The position numbers and the translations under genes are program-made. The notes beneath the pieces are model-generated. The model saw nothing but the letters and a program-made list of their open reading frames with translations. It was not told the DNA's origin and did no database searches. A stretch of DNA of 64,000 nt, taken from NCBI GenBank assembly GCA_040357565.1, contig JBDODJ010000043.1; one strand, 5' to 3'. Source of the stretch: Cercozoa sp. M6MM. Taxonomy: Eukaryota; Endomyxa: Ascetosporea. Shown piece by piece: positions 33,996 to 45,000 of this stretch (within the stretch, counting starts at the first letter, position 1; every line of letters starts with the position of its first letter).

Positions 33996-35996
33996 TTACC
34001 AGAAGCGACCTGCTGAGAGAAGGGTCGCTCCCAGCGCAGCCGAGAGCACGTCGATAGCTCTCGGGAGTGCGCCGGCGCTGGCACCCGACGGCTGGTTGTT
34101 GTTGCCGTCAGTGCCGCTTGGACTGTTGCTGGCCACGACAGCCACATCGGCCTGGACACGGGCATAGTCGGCATCGTTCTGCAGGAGCGACGCACTGCTT
34201 CCGGTGTAGTTCGATACCGGCAGCTGCACCAGCACGGCGTCGACGATGGCAGAGCCGGGAGCGAGACCGAGGTCTTTAGCCACGTCGTCAATGATGTCCT
34301 ATTCAGAGAATATGTACATACTGGACAGCACGAATAGAGATACATTGTAGCCTAAATTTTGTACTGTACCTGCAACTGCTCCAGCATCTGCTGACGTGCA
34401 TCGACCTGGAGGTTGGCCAGCGCCTTCTTCAAGAAGACACGCAGATTGAAGTCGCCCACAATGGCGTCGTCGTTACGCTCCATCTTCTCGCCGGCAGAAT
34501 CCACCACGACATCCTACAGCAACCTCCAGGTATCACAAAACTGACGTCACTGTTGATAGCCAAGTAGTTTTGCTGTACCTCCAGTTCGTCCAAGAGCTTC
34601 TCGCCGAGTGCCGCCAGGAAACGCTGGCGCTGCTGCTCGGGCGGCAGGAACAGCACGGTTTCGATCTCATCGTCGTCCTCATCGTCGCTGTCGTTGCAGT
34701 CGCACTCTTCTTCGTACTTGGGCTTGTCCTCATGGGCAGGGCACAGATACGCCGGCACCGGGAACTCCAGCTCGTCCACCTCGACCTGCATCAATGCATC
34801 ATCATCACTCGATAGTGCAGTCGTAAAGACACTCTCGTCATGCCATTTTGATGGGACAGCAAGTGTACCTTGCCAGGTGTCAGGTCGGCCTCGATGTCAA
34901 GCTTTGCCTCACAGTAGACGACGCGACGACGCGTGCTGCCAAGCCAGCAGTACACAGACTGTGCAATCAGAGGAGTCAAGTTACACGGTACCAGCTGGCT
35001 TCACTGCCGAGTGCGGTGACGTCACCGTTGGAATCACGTGGTAAGCAGCGACCGTAGTCCTTCTCCTTCCACTCGTAGGACACAGCTGACTCAACTTCGT
35101 CGTCGCAGTCGTCGGCGTCGCATGTCAACAGCGCAGGCGGACGCGGCGACTCGCTGCAGTCCTCGGGCATGGCCTTGCCGACAAGCGTCATGACGCCCTG
35201 TGCGTCCGACCGGAAGACGCCACAGTACACTGCGCACACACAGACTATTACATGCCAAGGATGTCTGAGAGAGCTATTTACCCTGACGACGTACGGCACA
35301 GATTCGTTCCTGACCATCGACAGGGTCAGTAGAGGTGCCGTTGTTGCCCGAGAAGGAGTTTTGCAACACATCGCTCGAGTCGACATCGGCCAGGGACAGG
35401 TGACGGCAGAATCGCTCATCGTCCGGCTCACCGACCACCTGCAGTGCAGAAATTAATACTTATGCTGCATCTAATACTCGTGAAACTGTAAAGTACAGTT
35501 ATTTACCCAGTGATGAGAAGCAGATGACGGGTCCTGAGAAGAGCAGTCGCACTCAACCTGACTGGACGGCAGACAGAGGTTCACTTGAGCCCTGGGAACA
35601 CAGACTGTCTCTCACGCAGACAAGACAAACTGTTAACAACTTACAAGTTGGCGGTATCAATGGGAACGTTGTTGTCGGAAAGGCACTGCTCGACACAGTG
35701 CTCCATGTTCACCACGGTGCCGTTGTAGGCCATGTCGGTGCATGTCACCTCGACTGAGCGAAAGCACGCACCTGCTTCGAGCGAAAACGCACACAAATCA
35801 GTGGGCTCGCCTTGAACGACCTGGTACTGTCAAAGACCAAACAATTATATCTATGTATGTAAATACTATACAATTTCAATTTAATGCAAACTGAAACACA
35901 ACCGAACACAACACAACACTCAGAGAAAGGTACGCGCTGCGAAGACGTCTGAGCAAACGTCTGGGCTGCAAGCAAACTGGAAAGAAGAAGTTTCAT
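33996..35996 (-). CDS. Secreted or surface Cys-rich acidic protein
   Basis: ATG 35996 opens a signal peptide, MKLLLSSLLAAQTFAQ. Spliced exons then give VVQGEPTDLCAFSLEAGACF, VEVTCTDMAYNGTVVNMEHC (about 35690-35750), CDCSSQDPSSASHHW, VVGEPDDERFCRHLSLADVD (about 35380-35440), GVMTLVGKAMPEDCSESPRP, CDADDCDDEVESAVSYEWKE (about 35070-35130), EFPVPAYLCPAHEDKPKYEE, CDCNDSDDEDDDEIETVLFL (about 34640-34710), DSAGEKMERNDDAIVGDFNL and a C-terminal domain DVAKDLGLAPGSAIVDAVLV to a hydrophobic end (AIDVLSAALGATLLSAGRFW), TAA at 33996-33998. Cys spacing and signal peptide indicate export; the hydrophobic C-terminus after a Ser/Gly/Asn-rich stretch could be a GPI-attachment signal. The charged acidic block might bind calcium. 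No known family recognised. Confidence 0.6.
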
Positions 35997-36580
35997 TGGG
36001 GACCGAGACGTTAATGGCAGGTGTGAACTCGGAGAGGTATTCGGTTTGATAAGAGCAGTGAGAAAAGCGTGAAAGAAACAAAACAGAGTATATGTTGCAT
36101 CCGGGGACGATTGCTGTGCAACTACTGGCAGCAACAGTTGGTGAGCAATGCGGGATACCCACCCCGAGATTTTACCCAATACTTGCCTCACAAAATTCAA
36201 AATGTGCAGATGATTGATTCCCCTTGCCCGATCACGATAATAATCTCGATATTATGCCAAAAACTGCTTCTAGCGTGGCTGCTTAGACACTGCGACTTGG
36301 TTTAACCACAAAGACACTGAATTATACTTGTACAGCGTACAACTGTACTTCTAAACGGTGCCTATCTTTGTGCTGGATGCACATAAACTAAACGTAAATG
36401 AAACACTTAAATTGAAACCGAACTCGTTGGCACGACGCGATGGCTGGCACGTGCATCGAACCACAAGCTTCGAAGAAACCCCTCGAGGCGACGAGAACCC
36501 ACGAGTGGGTGGCGAGCACACGTACTTGACTGTATCCCGACTGTGCTGGTATGAGGTTGAGTGGCACCGATACCCGCCGA
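35997..36580. other. Spacer upstream of the secreted-protein gene
   Basis: Holds the 5' region of the gene starting at 35996 and the 3' flank of UBR7. I see no further exon. Confidence 0.5.
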
Positions 36581-38193
36581 CTAGCTCGATGGACGGCGAC
36601 GCTTCTTGGAGAGTTCCTGAAGGTGCGCCTTGAGCGCGTCGACGTGCTGCACAGAGACAACAACGGCGCCGTCGCTGTCCTGCTGACTCTGCTGCAGTGC
36701 TCCGACCTGGTCGATACATGTCGAAATATACATGTCGAAATATATGGCAACACACTAGGTTTGGTACCCAATCTCTCATAACGGTGCGCAGTGTAGACAG
36801 TCCCTCGCCCAGGGCAGCCAGCTGGGTACGGTCCATCGATGCGAGTGTCTCTTGCATCAACTCGTTGTCTTCACGCTGTTGTCACAGGGTGGGTAGCTAG
36901 GGTAGGGGGGTGTGAGGGAGAAGTAATACCTGTCGATGAGCCATACGGCGTCGTACTTCAGAGGCAAGTCGCGTGGTAGCATCGCCTTGTCCGTCAGCAA
37001 CGACGTCCATCTCACTCACATGTTCCTATCCCAAAGCCCCAAAGCACCAAAGCGTATAGGGTAGGCATAGAAGACAAAAAATGGTACCACAGCATTGTCG
37101 TAGATCTCGCTGAGATGCAGTGGCCACGGGAAAACACGCGCCTCACGCAGACTGTGCTCGCACTCGAAACACGTTGCCACTTGTCTCACAAACGCCGTCA
37201 GTTTCGCCTCGGGTATCACGCTGAACATACAACATACAGACATATTAACATCAGGGAGGGGGGGGGGGGTCAAGCTACATCCCGCCCTCAGCAGTCACCG
37301 TAGCCAAAACTGCAGAAACGTCGACGTCAAAACGCGCTCGCTGACAACCGGCCTCGTGGCCGCGACGCCGTTTCTTCAACGGTTCCGCGTTTTCCTCGGT
37401 TTCAGCGCTGCTGTCTTTTGCAATCTCAGTTTCGGGAGTGTCGAACGAGCCAGTTCCCACCAGTTGCAGCAGGAAAGGAACACGCTGGGCGCAGCTTTTG
37501 CACATGTAAACGTCTGGCACCTCGCCTAACAACATCTCAACTGTAGGAAGTATCTGAATTGTAGGAAGCATGGGCAGGTACCAACAAAGTCGCGCAGGAA
37601 GGGTACGCACGCCACGTGGAACCAATCCTCGCAGAAGCGACACTGTATCATTTCCGACTCGACTTCTTCCTCACGCTTGTCGCATACTACGGGGAGACGG
37701 GTAGGGGTAAAGAGAGGAGCAGAGGGAGGGTAAAGCCTACCACAGAATCGGCCGGAGAAGTTGTGTCCATATCGATTCCGCGTGTTGCGCTGACGCGGCT
37801 CTTGAGCAAAACTGCAGCGCCGCTCCGTCTTTTCCGGACAGCCGCAGTCGCAACTAAAGCAAAACAGCAGTTCAGTTCGATCAGAATAACACGAAAGCAT
37901 GCTTTAAGCAATACCGAAAGTCCCTCCGGGTCCACAGCTCCTCCAACTCGCATGTGTCGGCGTCATGGCACTGCCTCGCACACGCCAGACACAGGCCTGC
38001 CTCGCCTTTCGTGCACCTGCTTGTGTGTGCAATCAACCTTTTTCAACATTCTCGGAGCAAGGAGAAACGGCTAAAGTACGTTCTGCAGACGAACACCGAC
38101 TGATTAATGTAGCCCTCGTCATAGGTACAGCACGTGAGTCGCTTGCCTGCTGCGCGCTGCAGTGCCTCTGCCCTCATATCTTGCAGAGCCTAC

Positions 38194-38250
<57 letters not shown>

Positions 38251-38350
38251 NNNNNNNNNNNNNNNNNNNNNNNNNNNNNNNNNNNNNNNNNNNNNNNNNN
38301 NNNNNNNNNNNNNNNNNNNNNNNNNNNNNNNNNNNNNNNNNNNNNNNNNN

Positions 38351-38395
<45 letters not shown>

Positions 38396-38504
38396 GTCTG
38401 CTTCTTTGAGACAACGAAACACAGCAAGAAGTTACCTCATTGGCGTACTGAGCTGTCTCGAGTTCCGCTAGTGTATACGACTTGTCATCTTCCAACGACG
38501 ACAT
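36581..38504 (-). CDS. UBR7: UBR7-like protein (UBR box plus PHD finger)
   Basis: ATG 38504 starts MSSLEDDKSYTLAELETAQY. After a microsatellite-bearing intron come ALQDMRAEALQRAAGK and TCCTYDEGYINQ, then the UBR zinc-binding box: GEAGLCLACARQCHDADTCE (about 37960-38010), LEELWTRRDFR, CDCGCPEKTERRCSF (about 37785-37850) and NRYGHNFSGRFCG. The PHD finger follows: VVCDKREEEVESEMIQC, FCEDWFHVACV (about 37610-37640), and DVYMCKSCAQRVPFLL (about 37470-37520). A Lys/Arg patch (PLKKRRRGHE) and helical exons (ETLASMDRTQLAALGEGLST; VSVQHVDALKAHLQELSKK) end in TAG at 36581-36583. UBR box followed by PHD with the CEDWFH motif is diagnostic for UBR7, an N-degron-type and chromatin (histone H2B) ubiquitin ligase candidate. 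The Cys/His ligands visible are intact. Confidence 0.9.
38197..38394 (+). repeat. (CA)n microsatellite with 100-N gap in UBR7 intron 1
   Basis: CA on both sides of Ns at 38251-38350. On the gene's sense strand it is a TG tract that ends within about 8 bases of the acceptor TTTTGTAG. Confidence 0.95.
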
Positions 38505-39070
38505 CCAAAAAGGCTCCTTCTGTGTTCTCTATCCGAGTTTCTGGCGGTAACTAAACGATAGAAACTTTAGTTTACACTCACGCACACACTCTGGAAAGCT
38601 AAAAAGCTCAGTCAGATCGAAAAAGTACAATAGCCACCATGGCTCCACGGTGCGCGATCAGCGATCCGGCTGCCAGGATCCTGTCAGTTGACAGCGTTAA
38701 CGGGGTTCGAGACGCCTCGGCCCGGCAAAGTGGCCAACTCTGCGCCTTTTGTCTTTTGCCTGATCTTTTGGGTCACGTCAGTGCCATGCCTGGGCGCAGC
38801 AAAACTGCTCGCAGTTCGCATGGTACGGTAAGCTAGACTAGAGTCTACAGCCGTGTTTGCAACTAGGTTAACTATCACCCGCGTCGCTTTCTTCTCGCTT
38901 CTGTGTCATTGTCCGCTGGTACAAAATACACAGCTTTCAGTTGTCTTGCTATATCGCGCATTTGTTGCTTACGACTTTGATTATAAATTTAGTTCATGCT
39001 GGTGTTTGTTAGAGTCATGCGTTTGTTGCTGAACGCGCTAATTCTGCCGTGCGCAGTGCTTGGCACTCAT
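38505..39070. other. Divergent spacer with a small ORF
   Basis: Promoter region for UBR7 (minus) and the Gln-rich gene (plus). A 65-codon ORF at 38639-38836 starts in a good context (CCACCATGG; MAPRCAISDPAARILSVDS) and may be a short gene, an upstream ORF or a first exon of the downstream gene. I cannot decide. Confidence 0.35.
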
Positions 39071-41699
39071 ATGATGCCACACCAGTATGCTCAACAGGTA
39101 CATTAGGACAGAGAAACCAGTGTGTTTCAAAGAAAGATGGGTTCGCAGGGAATGGGCATGCAGGGACATATGTACCCGCAGCAAGTGCCTGCACACTACC
39201 CGCACGCACAGATGCAGACACAGCAGCAAATGCAAGGGTACAACCCGGCGTCAATGCCACAGCAGCAGCAACACCGCCAACAGCCATACTCGCAGCAGCA
39301 TCAATCGCAAGCCGGTCAGTTCATGCACCCTCAGCAGCAGCACATGGTTTCGCCTGAGGCAGCACCGATGCAGCAGTACGCGCAAGTGCAACAACAGGCT
39401 TTGCAGATGCAACAGCAACAACAGGCTCTGCTGATGCAACAGCAACAACAGCAACCACAGCAACCAAAGCTACACCAGCAGACGCAACAGCAAGCACAGA
39501 CTCCTGTAAAAGTCAAGGGCAGTGTCGCTTTGACGGCACGCGCCGTGCGCAATGCGCTGCGTGCGGCGCAGGAGGCTGATGAGGGTACTAGAGCATCTAC
39601 CGTATGTCCCTTTTGCCCCCTTTACCTCCCCGTTCACCTGTCTCACTCGTACAACAGCTGCTGCTTCGGCGGTGTCGTTCGACAGCATTGTGACGCACTA
39701 CGACGAGCAGCGTGTGAAGGTTCAGTTGGCTTTCTTGCCTTCCCTCGCCCCTTACCTTTTAGCTCCCCTCCCCTCTCGTTACCTTCTTTGCCCCTCCAGG
39801 CACGCAAGAATCTCGCCGAAGCTGCACATCGTTTTCCTCGACTCATGTACTTTCCTACCCCTCCCCCGATTACCCCTTATTGGCTTACCCCCCCCCCCCC
39901 GGTAGGAGAAGTTACGGCCAGGCAGAGTCGCTAGATCTGCTGACACAACTGAACGACGCCGACGATGACGAGAATCATCTGATCGCGCAGGTCGTGGTGC
40001 CTTAGCCCTCCTTTTATCCCTCCCCTTCCCTTACTCTCCGCCCTTCCCATACCCATATCCTACTCATTTGCCCCCCGGACCAAGTGCAGAAGCCGGACCG
40101 ACTGGAAGAACTGCAGCGCGACTTGAACGAGGCGCAAGTTACGCTGGCACGTGCCGAGAAAACCGTCTACGGTCATGTCGAGGTCGGTCGAAGTGTAGAG
40201 ATCAAACAGTGTGTGACCCCATCGATGATACCTTTAAACCGTCTCCCTGTGTAAGCAGAGTTTCGATCAAATGGTCATGCACGTGACGTCGTCGCAGGAC
40301 GAGTCACGCGCTCTCTTGCCTCGTTTGGTATCTTTACTCCCCTACCCTTACCCCCTCCCCCCGAGACCCTTGCCGTGGTAGCTGGCAATCTACGGATCGG
40401 CCAAGACGCATCTCGACATTGACGTGCAATTCGATGGCGAGCACTGTGGTACAACTGGACTCTGAACTGGACTCGTGGGACTGGGACTGGACTAATCCCA
40501 TGTGTTGGGCAGACAACAAGTTCCTGTGCCTCGAGGTGTTTGGTGCCAAGCTCGATGCACTCAAGGAGGTAGCCATCTACCCCTCCCCTTTAACACCTTT
40601 TACGGCGTTGCCCTTTACCCCCCCCCCCCCGCAGTCGCTTGTGCCCAAGACGCCGCAGATGATAAATGACGACGCCAGTGTCATCGACTACCTCGCCGTG
40701 CGTGGTACCCCCTCCCGACCTCTTGACTGTCTGGGTGACGTGACTGATCACGTTTTAATGACTGGAACAGGCGACCTGCTGCCGAGTGAGCAGGAGGCGC
40801 ACGTGCGCGCACTCACCGTGCTGCGCAAGGCGGCAGTCATTGCCGACACCGTGGCCACTTTGTCCACTGTGGCCAAGGGTACTACGTGTGTCCCCTTATC
40901 TACGTGTATTTAAGAGTGCGCACTCAGACAAGACAGGCGGTGGTGACACGTGCGCGCAGTACAAGTCGCTGCGGACGCTGCTGTTGCAGCAGGTGCGACG
41001 TGACGCTGCCGTCGTGGCCAAGCACGTGCGCTCGCGCAAACTGGAGTCCACGCCGCCGCACGAAGTCTCCAGTGTCGACGTTGGCTACATTGGTACACTT
41101 CCTGTCCATCCATACACCTGTCTCTGTCTCTGTGTGGACGTACCTTTGTAAGCACAGGTGCCTACGTTGTGGCGGCACTCTTGCTGAACGCACGTACCGA
41201 CACTGAATTGCTGTCGGCTCAAGACAAGCAGACACTGCAGCAGTTCCTGCAAGCGGCCGAGTACCACCTCGCCATGCTGCCGCCGTCGCCTGCTCAGACT
41301 GCACGCTCCGAACAGCAGCAACAGATGCAGCAGATGCACATGCAGATGCAGATGCAACAGATGCACATGCAGCAACAGATGCACATGCAGCAACAGATGC
41401 AGCAGCAGCAGCAACAACAACCTCAGCAGCAACTCCCGCAGCAGCAGAATGCTGCCAAACCGACAGAGGCCATGCAGCAGTTCATGGCACAGTACCTGCA
41501 GCAACCTCAGCAGCAGTCTCAGCAGCAAGCTCAACCTCAAAAGCAGCAGCAACCCACGTCGCTTCCGCCGCCAAACATCGTACTACACTCTTTCTTCCTC
41601 ATTGTCGAAACATCTTCAGAAATGCAGGAACCGCCTCCCAGCTCTAATTCCTCGAGCACTCCCAGCGTCGATGTCGATGGCACCCCACTGCACTTCTAA
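39071..41699 (+). CDS. Gln-rich coiled-coil protein, unrecognised
   Basis: ATG 39071 (MMPHQYAQQ) joins, after an intron with donor GTACAT, MGSQGMGMQGHMYPQQ and a Gln/Met/His-rich segment. Folded exons follow: GSVALTARAVRNALRAAQEA (about 39515-39580), VSFDSIVTHYDEQRVK, QAESLDLLTQLNDADDDEN (about 39920-39980), LEELQRDLNEAQVTLARAE (about 40100-40160), FDQMVMHVTSSQDESRALL, NKFLCLEVFGAKLDAL (about 40515-40565), DLLPSEQEAHVRALTVLRKA (about 40772-40835), RTLLLQQVRRDAAVVAKHV and YVVAALLLNARTDTELLSA (about 41160-41220). A second Gln/Met/His-rich block and a Ser/Pro tail end at TAA 41697-41699. The layout, a helical core between prion-like Gln stretches, suits an RNA-granule or transcription cofactor protein; this is inference. 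Introns have TTACCCC and C-run acceptors. Confidence 0.65.
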
Positions 41700-42050
41700 C
41701 TGAAGATAAGGGTTTGATTGACAGACCGTATTTTAGAACTGAAGCCCGGACCTAATACAGTTTGGGTCGGGTGATTGTCAGATTACTGTATCAAGATAGA
41801 ATTAGTTTGCTCGGTGCCGCAGTAGACGAGAAGTCGAATACCGTCCACGATCGGATGTATCTTCAACACTGCAGTATTACTCATTTCGCTCTCCCCGCGG
41901 ACGCCGGTTACTGTAAAAAGCTGACTGAGAAGTCAGGTGCAGCAGGAAAATGGAGAAATTCGCACTGCATATCTTAAGCACAGTACTGGCTTGCTACAGC
42001 GGAGAGCGGTCGTAGAGCATAGATTGCGGGCCTGAGTTGACATTTGCCAT
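41700..42050. other. Spacer between same-strand genes
   Basis: Contains the 3' UTR of the Gln-rich gene and the 5' region of IFT144. No exon seen. Confidence 0.5.
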
Positions 42051-45000
42051 ATGTCGCTCGTAAGTTGAATTCACAGTTCATAAAAGGTCGGTTGACAGTG
42101 CTTGAGTGCGTGTAATTTCCAGAAGCATCTCTTCACTTACAAGCCGCATGTGGCTTCGCCCTACCGCGCTCACAATGTTTCCAGGCAGTCGCTTGCGTGG
42201 GACTCGCGTGGTGAGCGGCTCGCTGTCGTGGCAGGGCGCGCCGCAGTGCACGTGATTGACAGGCAAGGAAAGTTGCTCAAGGAGGTTCCCGTGGTGCAAC
42301 CCAAGTCGCTCGCAGCGTATGCCGAAAAACGAAGCAGCGGACTTAATATCTTGCGTCGACGCTCGAGTGCATTAAGTGCGGGAAGTGGTTCTACTGGTGG
42401 CTGGGCAGCGGCCATCGTGGGAGCTGTTCGAGCTGGACCTGACGACGACAGTGCACGAGAAGCGTGTTCGGTCGCTTGGAGGTCTGATAGTTCACAACTT
42501 GCGGTTCGGTTAGCACAGGCTCCATTCTTTGTGCTGTGGACCTGTGATGATGACATTGTGGACACTGTCGATGTTACTCAGCTGCTGCACGCTGCCGGGG
42601 CAAAGGTATCGTCTGTTCCTCATTTTGGATGAGAAATGCAGGTTTGCAGGGAAAGGCTGCCTCGGTGTCGTCCGCGGAAGTGACAGTGCTCGAGTGGTGC
42701 ACGATGCCAAGACTAAGCTCCTTGTTGGCGATAGGGACACGAAAGGGACATCTAATTGTTCTGGACGTTGCCACAGGTGGTGCCACCGTTCTCCTGCAGA
42801 GACACACGAAACCCGTACAAGAGTATCGTCCTTTTTTATGGCATGCCCCAGCGGTTTTCCTAAAGGTTGGTTCTTTTTTAGAATGAAATGGACGAAAACT
42901 GGGTACATTGTATCCCTCGGTGCCGACCGTTCCTTCGCGATTTCTGCAGTCAGACCAAGCGACGAAGGACTGTCAAAATCGTCAGCGTCCTTTTCATCTG
43001 TCCCTATAGTGGAATCGCTGGCAGAAGGCACACGCTCTTTTCAATTGCACCCGGTGCGACACACAATTCTCAAATTCACTCCGACCGACCTTCGACTGTC
43101 GTCGCAGAAGACGGATTCCCCGCATGGCAAGTCCAGCAACGCGAGCAGTAGCAGCGAAGACAGCAGTCCGATGCGATCCAGCCACATGCAAATTCCCAAG
43201 TCGAGCGGTTCTGCAGACGATTTGAGTGAACGCACAGTGTCGATGATCACAGGAGGTCGTGCAGTCATGCTACATGACGTGCAACGAAAGGAACCCCCGG
43301 TCGAGCTGCAGTTTCAACCGAAATACGGCAGCGTGTGTCGACATGCGTGGTTTGGAGACGGCTACCTCATTGTTGCGTTCTCCAGAGGCAATGTCGTCAT
43401 CATATCGACGCACATGAAGGAGATTGGCGAAGAACTGCATGGACAGAATGCGATGCGCGGCGCAGCAATCATTGATTTGGCCGTCGCACAGCCAGAAGGC
43501 AACGCAAGACTGGCGACACATGTGGCAATCGCTGCAACTGATCATGTCCGTCTGCTCTGTTTGCGAGATCTTTCAACGCAGTACACTTGCTCTGGAGGAG
43601 ATCTTTGGGGAGGTGCTGCTGTATTCATTTTACCTGAGAACGTACGATTTTTGAGCGACAGCTTTACTTGTAGGTTCCTTGTCGCCACGGTCGGAGAGAA
43701 ACAAAGACGTGGTCGCACTCAAGTGGTCTCCTGGAGGTCGCTTGCTTTCCGTCCTGCGAGAGGATTGTGTTGTGGTAATATTAATATTCGTCCCTTTTGG
43801 TGCCGGTGAATCAAACCAAACGAAGAGAAATGGCAATGCCAAACTATAGTCCACTTTCGTGATGGACGCGATGGCAGCAACGGCCTGGAATCCGCATGCC
43901 AAGGTGTTTGCTCAAGTTTCGCTGCTGAATTCAGTGCTCGTGCTGCGACAGTTCGACAAAGCGACAATGTCGCGCGGGCAACTCATGGTCAACGACATTG
44001 GCATTGCAGCCAGTAGTACCGAGTCTTCGAAGAACGAACAAAGAAGTGGAAAGGCAGAGGAAAAGCCACGAACGGTGCAGCCTCTCAAAACGACACTTCT
44101 CAATGTCGGCACTGAGCCTGAGCAGTTGTGGGTCGGGCCGAACCATATCGCTGTCGTGGACGCTTCTCGTGTTCGGGTGTTCTCTCTGCGTACGAAGCGT
44201 TGTGTGCTCGAGCGCAGCAGTGTTTCGTCCATAGAAGCAGTTGCTTTGGGAGAAACATGGGTTGCTGTTCTCACTGGTGGAAAGTTGCAGTGTTCACAGA
44301 GTGAGAATGACTCCGGAGACTTTGTTACATCAGACTTTGTCTACCCAACCGTATCGGGTCAAGATGCAGTAATCAACGTGTCCATCGTGCCGCAGTCGCA
44401 AGATGATTGTGTGTCGGAGACACAACGAAGTTTGCGTGAGTGTATGGTGGTAAGTTCTCCACACAGTTTTGGAGCTGTAAAGTAAAAGACTGCATTCTGT
44501 AGGCGAGGTTTGCAAGTGGATTGATGCAACTGGTGAGCATGCGAAGTGCCAAAGTACTGCGTGAAATTAGCACGTACAAGGACGGAGGCACTGCCTCAAA
44601 GGAAAACGCCTCTATGTGGCTCTCGCACGATGGACGCGTTGCTTTCACAGACACACGCAAGCGACTGTGTGTTTGGGACACACTGACGCATGTAAATGCA
44701 GTCACTGTGATTGAAGAGACATGGGCCGCCGACATCGTCAACGTGCTGTTCGATGTCAGTGGCGACTTTCGTGGCGACGACGACGATGACAGCGAGGACT
44801 GCATGCATGTTGTCTGCGGCGATGGCACAGTGCACACGGTGCTACTGCTGAGAGCCTCGCACACACTGCGTGACGTTGCATACGAGCACGTTTGTTCAAC
44901 AGCAGCTCCCAAACATCCACATCGCCGGACAAGTCCTCGGCTGAATCGCTGACCGGTGCATTAAAGGCATCAAACGCGGTTCCCCTGTGCGTCTGTGAGG

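Noticed and set aside
41085-41552. Leu-rich minus-strand ORF, 155 codons
   Set aside because: It is the complement of the CAG/CAA (Gln) tract of the plus-strand gene at 39071-41699.
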